Shown: one piece after another, positions 15,067 through 21,995 of the stretch
Position numbering within the stretch: the first letter of the stretch is position 1
Layout of the letters: every line of letters begins with the position of its first letter
DNA from: JBJHBY01 sp050485745
Lineage (GTDB): Bacteria; Pseudomonadota; Gammaproteobacteria; Pseudomonadales; CAMLJR01
Assembly: GCA_050485745.1 (NCBI GenBank)
Contig: JBJHBY010000025.1
Location: 1 to 21,995 of the forward strand
Direction: 5' to 3'
DNA: 21,995 nt
Notes under the pieces: model-generated
The model's database searches: none
What the model saw: the letters and a program-made list of their open reading frames with translations, nothing else
Told to the model about the DNA's origin: nothing
Program-made: the position numbers and the translations under genes

Positions 15067-15128
15067 CTCGCAGAATGCGAGACATGGGCACTGTGTGTCC
15101 GGTTCAGGGCCGGCAGTCCGGTTCTGGG
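15067..15128 (+). repeat. urtA leader: hairpin and 13-base direct repeat
   Basis: CTCGCA-GAA-TGCGAG (15067-15081) is a perfect 6-bp hairpin. GTCCGGTTCAGGG (15097-15109) and GTCCGGTTCTGGG (15116-15128) repeat at a 19-base interval with one difference. All fall in the predicted urtA leader. Their role is unknown. Confidence 0.5.
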
Positions 15129-15159
15129 TAGATGGGCTTCATCGCTGTGAGGAAGAATC

Positions 15160-16431
15160 ATGGAAACCAGGAAAAGCATGAAAGAGCAGGGCGGGACCCA
15201 GAGGTGGTCTGGCATCTGCAAGGGAGCCGCTTCGATAGCTGTGTCGCTGATTTTTGCCGCGACAACGGCTATGGCAAAGCCGCCGACTTCCGAGGTGAAT
15301 ACGACGGGGCTCGCCGTCACGGATGATACGGTGAGAGTAGGAATTCTTCACTCTGTAACCGGAACCATGGCGATCAGTGAGGCGGGGTCCGTACAGGCGG
15401 AGATACTCGCGATTGAGCAGATTAATGCAATGGGCGGGGTCCTGGGAAGAAAGATCGAGTACATCCAGGAGGATGGCGCGAGCGACTGGCCGACGTTTGC
15501 AGAGCGTTCGAGAAAGCTGCTCCGGCAAGATCGTGTGGCAGCAGTGTTTGGCTGCTGGACATCGGCGTCAAGAAAAGCGGTTCTCCCCATCTTTGAGCAA
15601 TTCAACGGAATGCTTTACTACCCAACCTTTTATGAAGGGCTCGAGCAGTCTCCCAACGTTATTTACACCGGACAGGAGGCGACACAGCAGATCCTTGCAG
15701 GAATCGACTGGGTTGTCCGTGAGAAAGACGCAAAGACGTTCTACCTTTTGGGGTCGGACTATATCTGGCCACGCACATCCAACAAAATTGCGCGAATCCA
15801 TATCGAGCAAAAACTCGGACTTCGCGTGGTGGGCGAAGACTACTTTCCTTTGGGGCATACCCAGTTCAATTCAACCATAAACCGTATCCGTTTACGTCGC
15901 CCTGACGTGATCTACGCGATCGTGGTCGGAGGTTCCAATGTGGCCTTCTATCGACAGCTGAAGGCAGCAGGTATCGATCTGGCCAAGGACGGGATCACTC
16001 TTCTGACCATTTCGGTGACGGAGGATGAAATTCTGGGAATCGGTGGTGAAAACATCGAGGGCGCCTACGCCGCAATGAAGTATTTCCAGAGCCTGGATAA
16101 CCCCAACAACGAGGCATTTGTAAAAGCATTCAAGGAACGCTGGGGCCAGAACTCGGTTATCGGTGATGTTACCCAGGCTGCGTACCTCGGGCCATGGCTG
16201 TGGAAGGCCGCCGTGGAAAAGGCCGGCTCATTCGATGTGGACAAGGTCAGGGAAGCTTCTCCTGGCATCGAGCTGACGACGGCTCCTGAGGGCTACGTGC
16301 GCATTCACGAGAATCACCATCTCTGGTCGAAAACCCGTGTGGGTCGAGCGTTGCGCAACGGCCAGTTTGAAGTGGTTTACGAGACAGAGGAGCTGATGGA
16401 GCCCAATCCATTCCCTGAAGGGTACCAGTAG
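15160..16431 (+). CDS. urtA: Urea/short-chain amide ABC transporter, substrate-binding protein
   Basis: A 423-residue periplasmic binding protein of the UrtA/FmdD group. A signal peptide ends near residue 39 (SLIFAATTAMA then KPPTS). The mature part has the family's features: VRVGILHSVTGTMAISEAG, VAAVFGCWTSASRKAVLP, YYPTFYEGLEQSPNVIYTGQE and YAAMKYFQS. These resemble urea-binding UrtA more than branched-chain amino-acid binders. GAGGA lies 8 bases before the ATG. It begins the urtABCDE-fmdAB cluster. The next gene starts 75 bases on. Because formamidase follows, the ligand may be formamide or another short amide as well as urea. Confidence 0.92.
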   Translation: METRKSMKEQGGTQRWSGICKGAASIAVSLIFAATTAMAKPPTSEVNTTGLAVTDDTVRVGILHSVTGTMAISEAGSVQAEILAIEQINAMGGVLGRKIEYIQEDGASDWPTFAERSRKLLRQDRVAAVFGCWTSASRKAVLPIFEQFNGMLYYPTFYEGLEQSPNVIYTGQEATQQILAGIDWVVREKDAKTFYLLGSDYIWPRTSNKIARIHIEQKLGLRVVGEDYFPLGHTQFNSTINRIRLRRPDVIYAIVVGGSNVAFYRQLKAAGIDLAKDGITLLTISVTEDEILGIGGENIEGAYAAMKYFQSLDNPNNEAFVKAFKERWGQNSVIGDVTQAAYLGPWLWKAAVEKAGSFDVDKVREASPGIELTTAPEGYVRIHENHHLWSKTRVGRALRNGQFEVVYETEELMEPNPFPEGYQ

Positions 16432-16506
16432 CACAGCCGGCGTAATCCCGGGGGCGGCCGATGTCGCTCCCGGAAGCACCTCTACAACGCCAACCGGAGC
16501 ATACCG

Positions 16507-17433
16507 ATGTTTGCCGAGTATTCGTTCTCTGAGCTGTCCGCCATCCTTGCGATGCAGGGCTTCGCGGGCCTCATCCTGTTTGCGGTGTTCGTCCTGATGG
16601 CACTGGGTCTGGCGATCATCTTCGGCCAGATGGGCGTTATCAATATGGCGCATGGGGAGTTCATGATTCTCGGTGCCTACGTAACCTATCTGACGTCAAA
16701 TCTCTTTGCGCAGAACTTCCCGCAGATTTTTGGAAGCTATTTCTTCTTTGCCATGGCCTTCTCGTTCATTGCGGCAGCAGCACTTGGAGCTCTGGTCGAA
16801 TGGGGGATGATCCGGTTCCTTTATCACCGTCCTCTGGATACTCTGCTGGCCACCTGGGGCCTGAGTCTCATCCTGCAGCAAACCTACAGATCCCTGTTCG
16901 GTGCGCGCGAAGTCGGTGTAGTCATTCCCGACTGGCTGATGGGCTCCTACAAGATGACCGATATGGTCGATGTTCCGATCAATGGCCTGTTCGTGATGGC
17001 TCTCGCCCTGGTGGTGACGGCGGTGGTCTATCTGCTGATGTTTCGGTCGCGCTGGGGAACACAGGTGCGGGCCGTTGTCCAGAACCGGCCGATGGCTGGC
17101 GCGGTAGGCATCAACACAGGTCGTGTGGACCGGATGACGTTCGCCCTGGGTTGCGGTATTGCGGGTATTGCGGGTTCCGCGTTCACCATGATTGGCTCTA
17201 CCGGCCCTACCTCCGGGCAGCTTTATATCGTCGACACCTTCCTCGTGGTGGTGTTTGGTGGCGCGGCGAGTCTGATGGGGACTGTGGCATCCGCCTTTAC
17301 CATCTCCCAGGCGCAGTCGACCCTGGAGTTCTTCATGGGTGGTTCCATGGCCAAGGTCCTGACACTGATGATTGTGGTTGTCATCCTGATGTTGCGTCCT
17401 CAGGGTCTGTTCACGTTGAAAGTGCGTCGTTGA
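16507..17433 (+). CDS. urtB: Urea/amide ABC transporter permease UrtB
   Basis: A 308-residue inner-membrane permease of the LivH/UrtB family with about eight hydrophobic segments. The conserved IIFGQMGVINMAHGEFMILGAYV segment is at about 38-60, and the end FTLKVRR is typical. GGAG lies 8 bases before the start. It would form a heterodimer with UrtC, 12 bases downstream, to make the membrane channel. Unlike many free-standing UrtB proteins it has no long periplasmic N-terminal extension. Confidence 0.93.
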   Translation: MFAEYSFSELSAILAMQGFAGLILFAVFVLMALGLAIIFGQMGVINMAHGEFMILGAYVTYLTSNLFAQNFPQIFGSYFFFAMAFSFIAAAALGALVEWGMIRFLYHRPLDTLLATWGLSLILQQTYRSLFGAREVGVVIPDWLMGSYKMTDMVDVPINGLFVMALALVVTAVVYLLMFRSRWGTQVRAVVQNRPMAGAVGINTGRVDRMTFALGCGIAGIAGSAFTMIGSTGPTSGQLYIVDTFLVVVFGGAASLMGTVASAFTISQAQSTLEFFMGGSMAKVLTLMIVVVILMLRPQGLFTLKVRR

Positions 17434-17445
17434 GGGGGTCGTATC

Positions 17446-18633
17446 ATGTTGCTGGACTATCTGAAATACCTCATGCCACGCAATGACATCCTGGCCTTCG
17501 TGTTGCTGGCCCTGGCTCTCCTCGTGGTGATGCCGCTTTCACTGGATATCTTTCGGCTTAATCTTGTGGGCAAGTACCTGACCTTCGCCTTCGTCGCACT
17601 GGGACTGGTGCTGTGTTGGGGCTATGGCGGGATCCTCAGCCTCGGTCAGGGTGTATTCTATGGGCTGGGGGGGTACGCACTGGCGATGTTCCTGAAGCTC
17701 GAGTCGTCCGATCCGGTCAGCACCCGTATCCAGAGCACGCCGGGGATACCGGATTTCATGGACTGGAACCAGATCACGGCCTTGCCGTGGTTTTGGGAGC
17801 CCTTCAACAGTCTCACCTTTACCCTGATCGCGGTAATCGCCGTACCGACATTATTTGCGTACCTGATTGGTGTCGCAATGTTCAAGCGGCGCGTCGGCGG
17901 CGTCTATTTCGCGATCATCACCCAGGCGATCGCAGCGATCCTGACAATACTTATCATCGGCCAGCAGGGGTACACGGGTGGCGTCAACGGTATCACCGAC
18001 CTTCGCACTCTGAAAGGTTGGGATATTCGCTCCGATTTTGCCAGCTATGTCTTCTATTTTCTCTGCGTAGGCCTTCTCTTCGTTTGTCTTTTTATTGCCC
18101 AGTTCATTCGAAAGAGCAAGCTGGGACGGCTGCTCATTGCCATGCGTGGACAGGAAGACCGCGTTCGGTTCTCGGGCTATGACGTAGCCGGATTCAAGAT
18201 CTTTGTATTCTGCGTCGGCGCGGCTTTCTCCGCCATTGGGGGGGCGATGTTCACTCTCCAGGAAGGCTTCATGTCCCCCAGTTTCGTTGGCATTGTTCCG
18301 TCTATTGAAATGGTGATCTTCTGTGCAGTTGGTGGTCGATTGTCGATTTTCGGAGCGGTTTACGGTGCGCTCCTTGTGAACTATGCGAAGACCCTGTTTG
18401 GAGAAATGTTTCCAGAGCTGTGGCTTTTCGCGATGGGCCTGCTGTTCATTAGTGTTGTCATGGCATTCCCGAATGGTCTTGCCGGCCTCTACAGCCAGTA
18501 CGTCGCTCCTCATGTGGATCGTATTCTGGACCGAATCTCGAAGTCCATGAAGGCCGACAAGAAAGATGATGTGGCCTCAGGGTCTGCAGTTTATGAGCCG
18601 ATTGAACGAGGTGCTGCCAATGAGTCCAGGTAG
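17446..18633 (+). CDS. urtC: Urea/amide ABC transporter permease UrtC
   Basis: A 395-residue permease of the LivM/UrtC family. Conserved stretches include LCWGYGGILSLGQGVFYGLGGYALAM and the loop GGVYFAIITQAIAAILTILIIGQQGYTGGVNGITDL. The C-terminal 40 residues are charged and cytoplasmic. GGGGG lies 7 bases before the ATG. Its last 14 bases overlap the start of urtD, so the two are translationally coupled. It partners UrtB in the membrane. Confidence 0.93.
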   Translation: MLLDYLKYLMPRNDILAFVLLALALLVVMPLSLDIFRLNLVGKYLTFAFVALGLVLCWGYGGILSLGQGVFYGLGGYALAMFLKLESSDPVSTRIQSTPGIPDFMDWNQITALPWFWEPFNSLTFTLIAVIAVPTLFAYLIGVAMFKRRVGGVYFAIITQAIAAILTILIIGQQGYTGGVNGITDLRTLKGWDIRSDFASYVFYFLCVGLLFVCLFIAQFIRKSKLGRLLIAMRGQEDRVRFSGYDVAGFKIFVFCVGAAFSAIGGAMFTLQEGFMSPSFVGIVPSIEMVIFCAVGGRLSIFGAVYGALLVNYAKTLFGEMFPELWLFAMGLLFISVVMAFPNGLAGLYSQYVAPHVDRILDRISKSMKADKKDDVASGSAVYEPIERGAANESR

Positions 18634-19372
18634 TAATACGGATTTTGTTCTCGCGGTTGAAGGATTAAGTGTCTCCTTTGACGGTTTCAAAGCAGTCAAT
18701 GACCTGAGCTTCTATGTGGATGAAAACGAAATTCGCGTAATTATCGGGCCAAATGGTGCAGGAAAGACCACGGTTCTTGATTTGATCTGCGGTCGAACCC
18801 GATCCACCGAGGGGTCCATCCGGTTCAGGAATCGCGAGCTGACCACGTTGCGCGAACATGACATTGTCAGAGCTGGTGTCGGGAGGAAGTTCCAGAATCC
18901 ATCGATTTATGATGATCTTTCCGTATTCGATAATCTGGAAATATCCTTTCCAAGAGGTCGGTCCGTACTGGGCGCCTTGTTCTTTCGGCGGAAAGCCGAT
19001 GTGATAGACAAGGTTCGCGAGATCGCCGAAATGATCTTTCTTGGCGACCAGCTGGAGACTCACGCGGGGCTTTTGAGTCACGGTCAGAAACAGTGGCTGG
19101 AGATCGGAATGTTGTTGATCCAGGATCCAGACCTTCTCATGCTCGACGAGCCCGTTGCGGGAATGTCAGTTGCAGAACGGAAGCAGACAGCCGAGCTGCT
19201 GCGACGTATTACCAGTAATCGATCGGTGATCGTCATTGAGCACGATATGCAATTTGTCGCTGAGATTGCCGATCGGGTTACGGTTATGCATCAGGGAAAG
19301 ATCATTGCTGAAGGTAGTGCAGAGACTGTTCGCGAGGATCCCAAGGTCATTGAGGTCTATCTTGGCCATTGA
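18620..19372 (+). CDS. urtD: Urea/amide ABC transporter ATP-binding protein UrtD
   Basis: A 250-residue ABC ATPase of the LivG/UrtD type. Walker A is GPNGAGKT (43-50), the signature is LSHGQKQ (152-158), Walker B is DLLMLDEP (171-178) and the switch histidine is H208 (VIEHDM). The ATG at 18620 is chosen from several in-frame starts because GAGG lies 7 bases upstream and the family N-terminus aligns; it overlaps urtC by 14 bases. The 88 bases that follow before urtE contain no obvious signal. Confidence 0.93.
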   Translation: MSPGSNTDFVLAVEGLSVSFDGFKAVNDLSFYVDENEIRVIIGPNGAGKTTVLDLICGRTRSTEGSIRFRNRELTTLREHDIVRAGVGRKFQNPSIYDDLSVFDNLEISFPRGRSVLGALFFRRKADVIDKVREIAEMIFLGDQLETHAGLLSHGQKQWLEIGMLLIQDPDLLMLDEPVAGMSVAERKQTAELLRRITSNRSVIVIEHDMQFVAEIADRVTVMHQGKIIAEGSAETVREDPKVIEVYLGH

Positions 19373-19472
19373 TCGGTATGCAGATTGTCATTGATCACGA
19401 GTCAATGCTTTCTCCGGCTTTGAGGTCCATGTTCAGCATGCCAGTTGGAACGAATGAGGGATGGCCCGGATC

Positions 19473-20162
19473 ATGTTGAAGGTAAGCGATTATCGTGTTT
19501 GCTATGGTCAGAGCGAAATACTCCACGGGATGAACTTCTCAGTTGCTCCCGGAGAGATCGTCGCACTGATGGGGCGTAACGGTATGGGTAAGACCACACT
19601 GATGCGATCACTGATTGGAATGATTCCACAGGCGGGCGGCGTGGTGGAATGGGAGGGAAAGGACATCAGCGCCCAAAAAAGCCATCAGCGTGTTGCCAGT
19701 GGCATCGGCTTTGTGCCGCAGGGGCGGATGATTTTTCCTGGCATGACGGTTCGGGAGAACATAGAAACCGGTTTGACCAGCACTGGAAGGCGCAATGTCC
19801 CCAGGGAGCTTTACGATCTGTTTCCGGTGCTTCTGGAAATGCGCGCGCGTCGTGGCGGAAATCTATCCGGCGGTCAGCAGCAGCAGCTGGCGATTGCGCG
19901 GGCCCTTGCCAGTGACCCCCGTTTGCTGTTGCTGGATGAGCCTACCGAGGGTATCCAGCCATCGATCATTCGGGATATGGCCCGCACGCTGAAGCAGATC
20001 AGGGATCAGCGAGGTCTGTCAATCGTGGTCTCGGAACAGGTTTTGAGCTTTGCCCTGGAGGTTGCTGACCGGATTCTTGTCATTGAGAAGGGTGAAATCG
20101 TCCATGAGGAACAGCGTGCCACCGTGGATGAAGCCAAGGTGGCCTCCTATTTGGCGGTGTGA
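19473..20162 (+). CDS. urtE: Urea/amide ABC transporter ATP-binding protein UrtE
   Basis: A 229-residue ABC ATPase of the LivF/UrtE type. Walker A is GRNGMGKT (34-41), the signature is LSGGQQQQLA (131-140) and Walker B is RLLLLDEP (150-157). Gln (VSEQVL) replaces the switch His, as is usual in LivF/UrtE. The start at 19473 (MLKVSDYRV) fits the family N-terminus and leaves room for GAGGG about 12 bases upstream. The ATG at 19461 (four residues longer) has GAGGG touching it, which is too close. It completes the five-gene transporter. Confidence 0.92.
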   Translation: MLKVSDYRVCYGQSEILHGMNFSVAPGEIVALMGRNGMGKTTLMRSLIGMIPQAGGVVEWEGKDISAQKSHQRVASGIGFVPQGRMIFPGMTVRENIETGLTSTGRRNVPRELYDLFPVLLEMRARRGGNLSGGQQQQLAIARALASDPRLLLLDEPTEGIQPSIIRDMARTLKQIRDQRGLSIVVSEQVLSFALEVADRILVIEKGEIVHEEQRATVDEAKVASYLAV

Positions 20163-20172
20163 CGAATCGGTT

Positions 20173-20190
20173 CTACGTCATATGACGTAG
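20173..20190. promoter_or_regulatory. Perfect 18-bp palindrome upstream of fmdA
   Basis: CTACGTCATATGACGTAG is its own reverse complement. It lies 10 bases after the urtE stop codon and about 110 bases before fmdA. With a -10 at TATTGT (20209-20214) its centre falls near -39.5. A 15/18 match lies upstream of urtA in the same relation to a similar sequence (GTCGAATTG versus GCCGTATTG), so both promoters are probably controlled by one activator. Confidence 0.7.
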
Positions 20191-20208
20191 GGGCGGGGTT
20201 ATTCGCCG

Positions 20209-20214
20209 TATTGT
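20209..20214 (+). promoter_or_regulatory. Possible -10 element of fmdA promoter
   Basis: TATTGT matches 4 of 6 bases of the -10 consensus, and no -35 is recognisable, as expected at an activator-dependent promoter. The start would be near 20221, giving a leader of about 78 bases. It would give fmdAB a promoter separate from urtA. Confidence 0.35.
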
Positions 20215-20298
20215 GGCGGAGTTCATGGACTGGAGATACTGTCGACGAAGAAACAGGAGCCCGGCCTCCTGGAACGCGGACCCTCAGGAGTAACCATC

Positions 20299-21531
20299 AT
20301 GACCGATACCATCATCAAGATCGACCTGGGAAAATCACCCTATGAAAACGACATGATTCACAATCGCTGGCATCCGGATATTCCGATGGTGGCGATGGTC
20401 AAGCCCGGGGATGACTTTATTGTGGAGTGTTACGACTGGACAGGGGGGCAGATTGCCAATAGTGACGATGCCTCCGATGTTCGTGATGTCGATCTGTCAC
20501 AGGTGCATTTTCTGTCCGGGCCAGTTGGTGTTGAAGGCGCCGAGCCCGGAGATTTGCTGGAAGTTGATATTCTTGATATCGGCGCGTTCGAGAGTTCCTT
20601 GTGGGGATTCAATGGATTTTTCTCCAAGAAAAATGGTGGTGGATTCTTGACCGAGCATTTTCCCCAGGCGCAGAAGTCGATCTGGGACATTAATGGCATG
20701 TTCACCAGCTCCCGGCATGTACCCAATGTAGAATTCGCAGGCCTGATTCACCCTGGTCTGATTGGTTGCCTCCCTTCCAGTGATATGCTTGCCGAGTGGA
20801 ATGCCCGGGAGAAGGCGCTGTACGACACGGACCCCGATCGGGTTCCTGCGCTGGCAACGCTGCCCTATGCCGACACTGCGCATATGGGACGTATGGCATC
20901 CGATGAGGCCAAGGCCGCTGCGGCTGAAGCGGCACGTACCGTACCACCGCGTGAACACGGTGGGAACTGTGACATCAAGGACCTCTCCCGGGGCTCGAAA
21001 ATTTATTTCCCGGTCTACGTCAAGGGCGGCGGTCTTTCGGTAGGCGATCTGCACTTCAGCCAGGGTGATGGCGAGATCACCTTCTGTGGCGCCATTGAGA
21101 TGGCCGGCTGGATTCATCTTCGGGTCAATGTCATCAAGGGGGGTATGGCGAAGTACGGGATCAAGAACCCGATTTTCAAGCCCAGTCCCATTGCGCCGCG
21201 CTACGACGATTACCTGATTTTTGAAGGCATCTCCGTCGATGAACAGGGCACCCAGCACTATCTCGATGTACATGTCGCCTATCGGCAGGCTTGTCTCAAT
21301 GCCATTGAGTACCTTACCAAGTTCGGCTACACGCCGGCGCAGGCATACGCCATTCTTGGCTGTGCTCCAGTGCAGGGCCACATCAGTGGTGTGGTGGATA
21401 TTCCCAATGCCTGCGCTACGTTGTGGTTGCCGACCGGAATCTTCGACTTCGACGTGAACCCCGGTGCCAGTGGCCCGACCGTCGGGGTCACTGCAGGAGT
21501 TGACGTGCCGATGGCTCTGGACAAGGAGTAA
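20299..21531 (+). CDS. fmdA: Formamidase
   Basis: A 410-residue enzyme of the FmdA/AmdA acetamidase-formamidase family, which hydrolyses formamide to formate and ammonia in the cytoplasm. Length and motifs fit formamidase: DFIVECYDWTGGQI, VHFLSGPVGVEGAEPGDLLEVDILDI, PREHGGNCDIKDLSRGSKIYFPVYVKGGGLSVGDLHFSQGDGEI, and a C-terminal block with GCAPVQGHISGVVDIPNACATLWLP. HGGN and GDLHFSQGDGE carry conserved polar residues likely to line the active site. AGGAG lies 8 bases before the ATG. It follows the transporter genes after a regulated gap, so its substrate probably arrives through UrtA-E. Confidence 0.94.
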   Translation: MTDTIIKIDLGKSPYENDMIHNRWHPDIPMVAMVKPGDDFIVECYDWTGGQIANSDDASDVRDVDLSQVHFLSGPVGVEGAEPGDLLEVDILDIGAFESSLWGFNGFFSKKNGGGFLTEHFPQAQKSIWDINGMFTSSRHVPNVEFAGLIHPGLIGCLPSSDMLAEWNAREKALYDTDPDRVPALATLPYADTAHMGRMASDEAKAAAAEAARTVPPREHGGNCDIKDLSRGSKIYFPVYVKGGGLSVGDLHFSQGDGEITFCGAIEMAGWIHLRVNVIKGGMAKYGIKNPIFKPSPIAPRYDDYLIFEGISVDEQGTQHYLDVHVAYRQACLNAIEYLTKFGYTPAQAYAILGCAPVQGHISGVVDIPNACATLWLPTGIFDFDVNPGASGPTVGVTAGVDVPMALDKE

Positions 21532-21536
21532 GTTCC

Positions 21537-21905
21537 ATGCCGGTCTATGATTACAAATGCCGGGAGCATGGCTTGTTCCATGCCCTGGCGACGATGGCGG
21601 AAAGCGGGCAGCCAAAAAGCTGCCCGCAATGTGCAGTGTTGTGCCCACAGGTGATTGTTCTGGCTCCACACTTGCCGGAGATGGCGCAGACGGATTTCAG
21701 AGCCCATGAACGCAATGAGCGAAGTCGTCACGAACCGGTACTATCCGGCTCACCCGAGAGAGCCGAGCAAGAGGCGCGCTACCAGCATCGTCACGGCTCG
21801 GGCTGCGGCTGCGGTGAAAAGCCCATCGGCAAGTCGCAGCTGTTCTACACGGCGGATGGCAAAAAGATGTTTCCTTCAATGCGCCCCTGGATGATCAGTC
21901 ATTGA
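21537..21905 (+). CDS. fmdB: FmdB family zinc-ribbon protein
   Basis: A 122-residue member of the FmdB family of putative regulatory zinc-ribbon proteins, encoded next to formamidase genes. The N-terminus MPVYDYKC begins the ribbon, and the second knuckle is SCPQC (C29, C32). The first knuckle reads C8-R-E-H11, so His stands where many FmdB proteins have a second Cys. The C-terminal half has a conserved-looking HERNERSRHEP and a GSGCGCGEKP segment with two more cysteines. The start lies 5 bases after the fmdA stop, with AGGAG inside the end of fmdA, so the genes are coupled. Its molecular role is unknown. Confidence 0.88.
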   Translation: MPVYDYKCREHGLFHALATMAESGQPKSCPQCAVLCPQVIVLAPHLPEMAQTDFRAHERNERSRHEPVLSGSPERAEQEARYQHRHGSGCGCGEKPIGKSQLFYTADGKKMFPSMRPWMISH

Positions 21906-21995
21906 AAACCGGGAGGATTGAGACGGGAGACGGAAAGCAAAAAGAGGCTCTGAATTGGCACGACCCGTAGGGTGGAAAACGGCACAGCCTTTTCC

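Larger units (their letters stand above)
14713..15159. other. Divergent regulatory region, kinase to urtA
   Basis: This 447-base region separates the divergent kinase and urtA genes. No credible gene is present. It holds several inverted repeats, listed separately: a nested repeat near the kinase start (14774-14809), a 9-bp-arm repeat (14972-14998), the palindrome shared with fmdA (15009-15026) and leader repeats (15067-15128). I could not identify a kinase promoter with confidence. Confidence 0.7.

Noticed and set aside
18179..18187. ATGACGTAG inside urtC as another activator site
   Set aside because: It is only one arm of the palindrome, lies within coding sequence and has no symmetric partner.
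21956..21961. TGGCAC near the window end as a sigma-54 -24 element
   Set aside because: The required GC dinucleotide 10 bases further on is missing (AG instead).

Overview
The window looks like a chromosomal segment of a gammaproteobacterium. The ubiK-comM (yifB) pair, the TorF-type porin / glnK / amtB cluster and the NtrC/sigma-54 promoter logic all fit that group; the species cannot be told from the sequence. Nearly everything in it concerns getting nitrogen from urea, short amides and ammonium.

Layout. (1) 1-4442, minus strand: a urea amidolyase operon, allophanate hydrolase (atzF) followed by urea carboxylase (uca). A near-consensus sigma-54 promoter and a dyad lie at its 5' end. Urea carboxylase is cut short: it loses its last domains where the sequence collapses into G homopolymer at 1-120, which I take to be an assembly artefact or a rearrangement. 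(2) 4659-6469, minus: ubiK and comM, housekeeping. (3) 6572-9342, plus: a sigma-54 operon of TorF-like porin, glnK and amtB, with two NtrC-like sites placed as in the classical glnA promoter, a 14-bp hairpin between the first two genes, and a strong terminator. (4) 9375-9542, plus: a near-perfect sigma-54 promoter, three stem-loops and a second strong terminator with no convincing ORF. This is a candidate nitrogen-regulated small RNA. (5) 9590-10418, plus: a second P-II gene and a small unknown gene. (6) 10428-14712, minus: a two-component system made of a LuxR-type response regulator and a very large kinase whose input half is an NCS1-type permease followed by a cysteine-rich segment. (7) 15160-21905, plus: urtABCDE (urea/short-chain amide ABC transporter), formamidase fmdA and fmdB.

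How it fits together. The transporter brings in urea and/or short amides. FmdA releases ammonia from formamide, and the amidolyase enzymes release ammonia and CO2 from urea. AmtB and two P-II proteins handle ammonium uptake and nitrogen sensing. Sigma-54 signals sit at three separate units. An 18-bp palindrome is shared by the urtA and fmdA upstream regions, at about -40 from a plausible start in each, and is a good candidate target for the neighbouring LuxR-type regulator. The permease-kinase would be the sensor for that regulon.

The most unusual items are the candidate sigma-54 small RNA between amtB and the second P-II gene, and the permease / Cys-cluster / kinase / receiver chimera with its probable operators.
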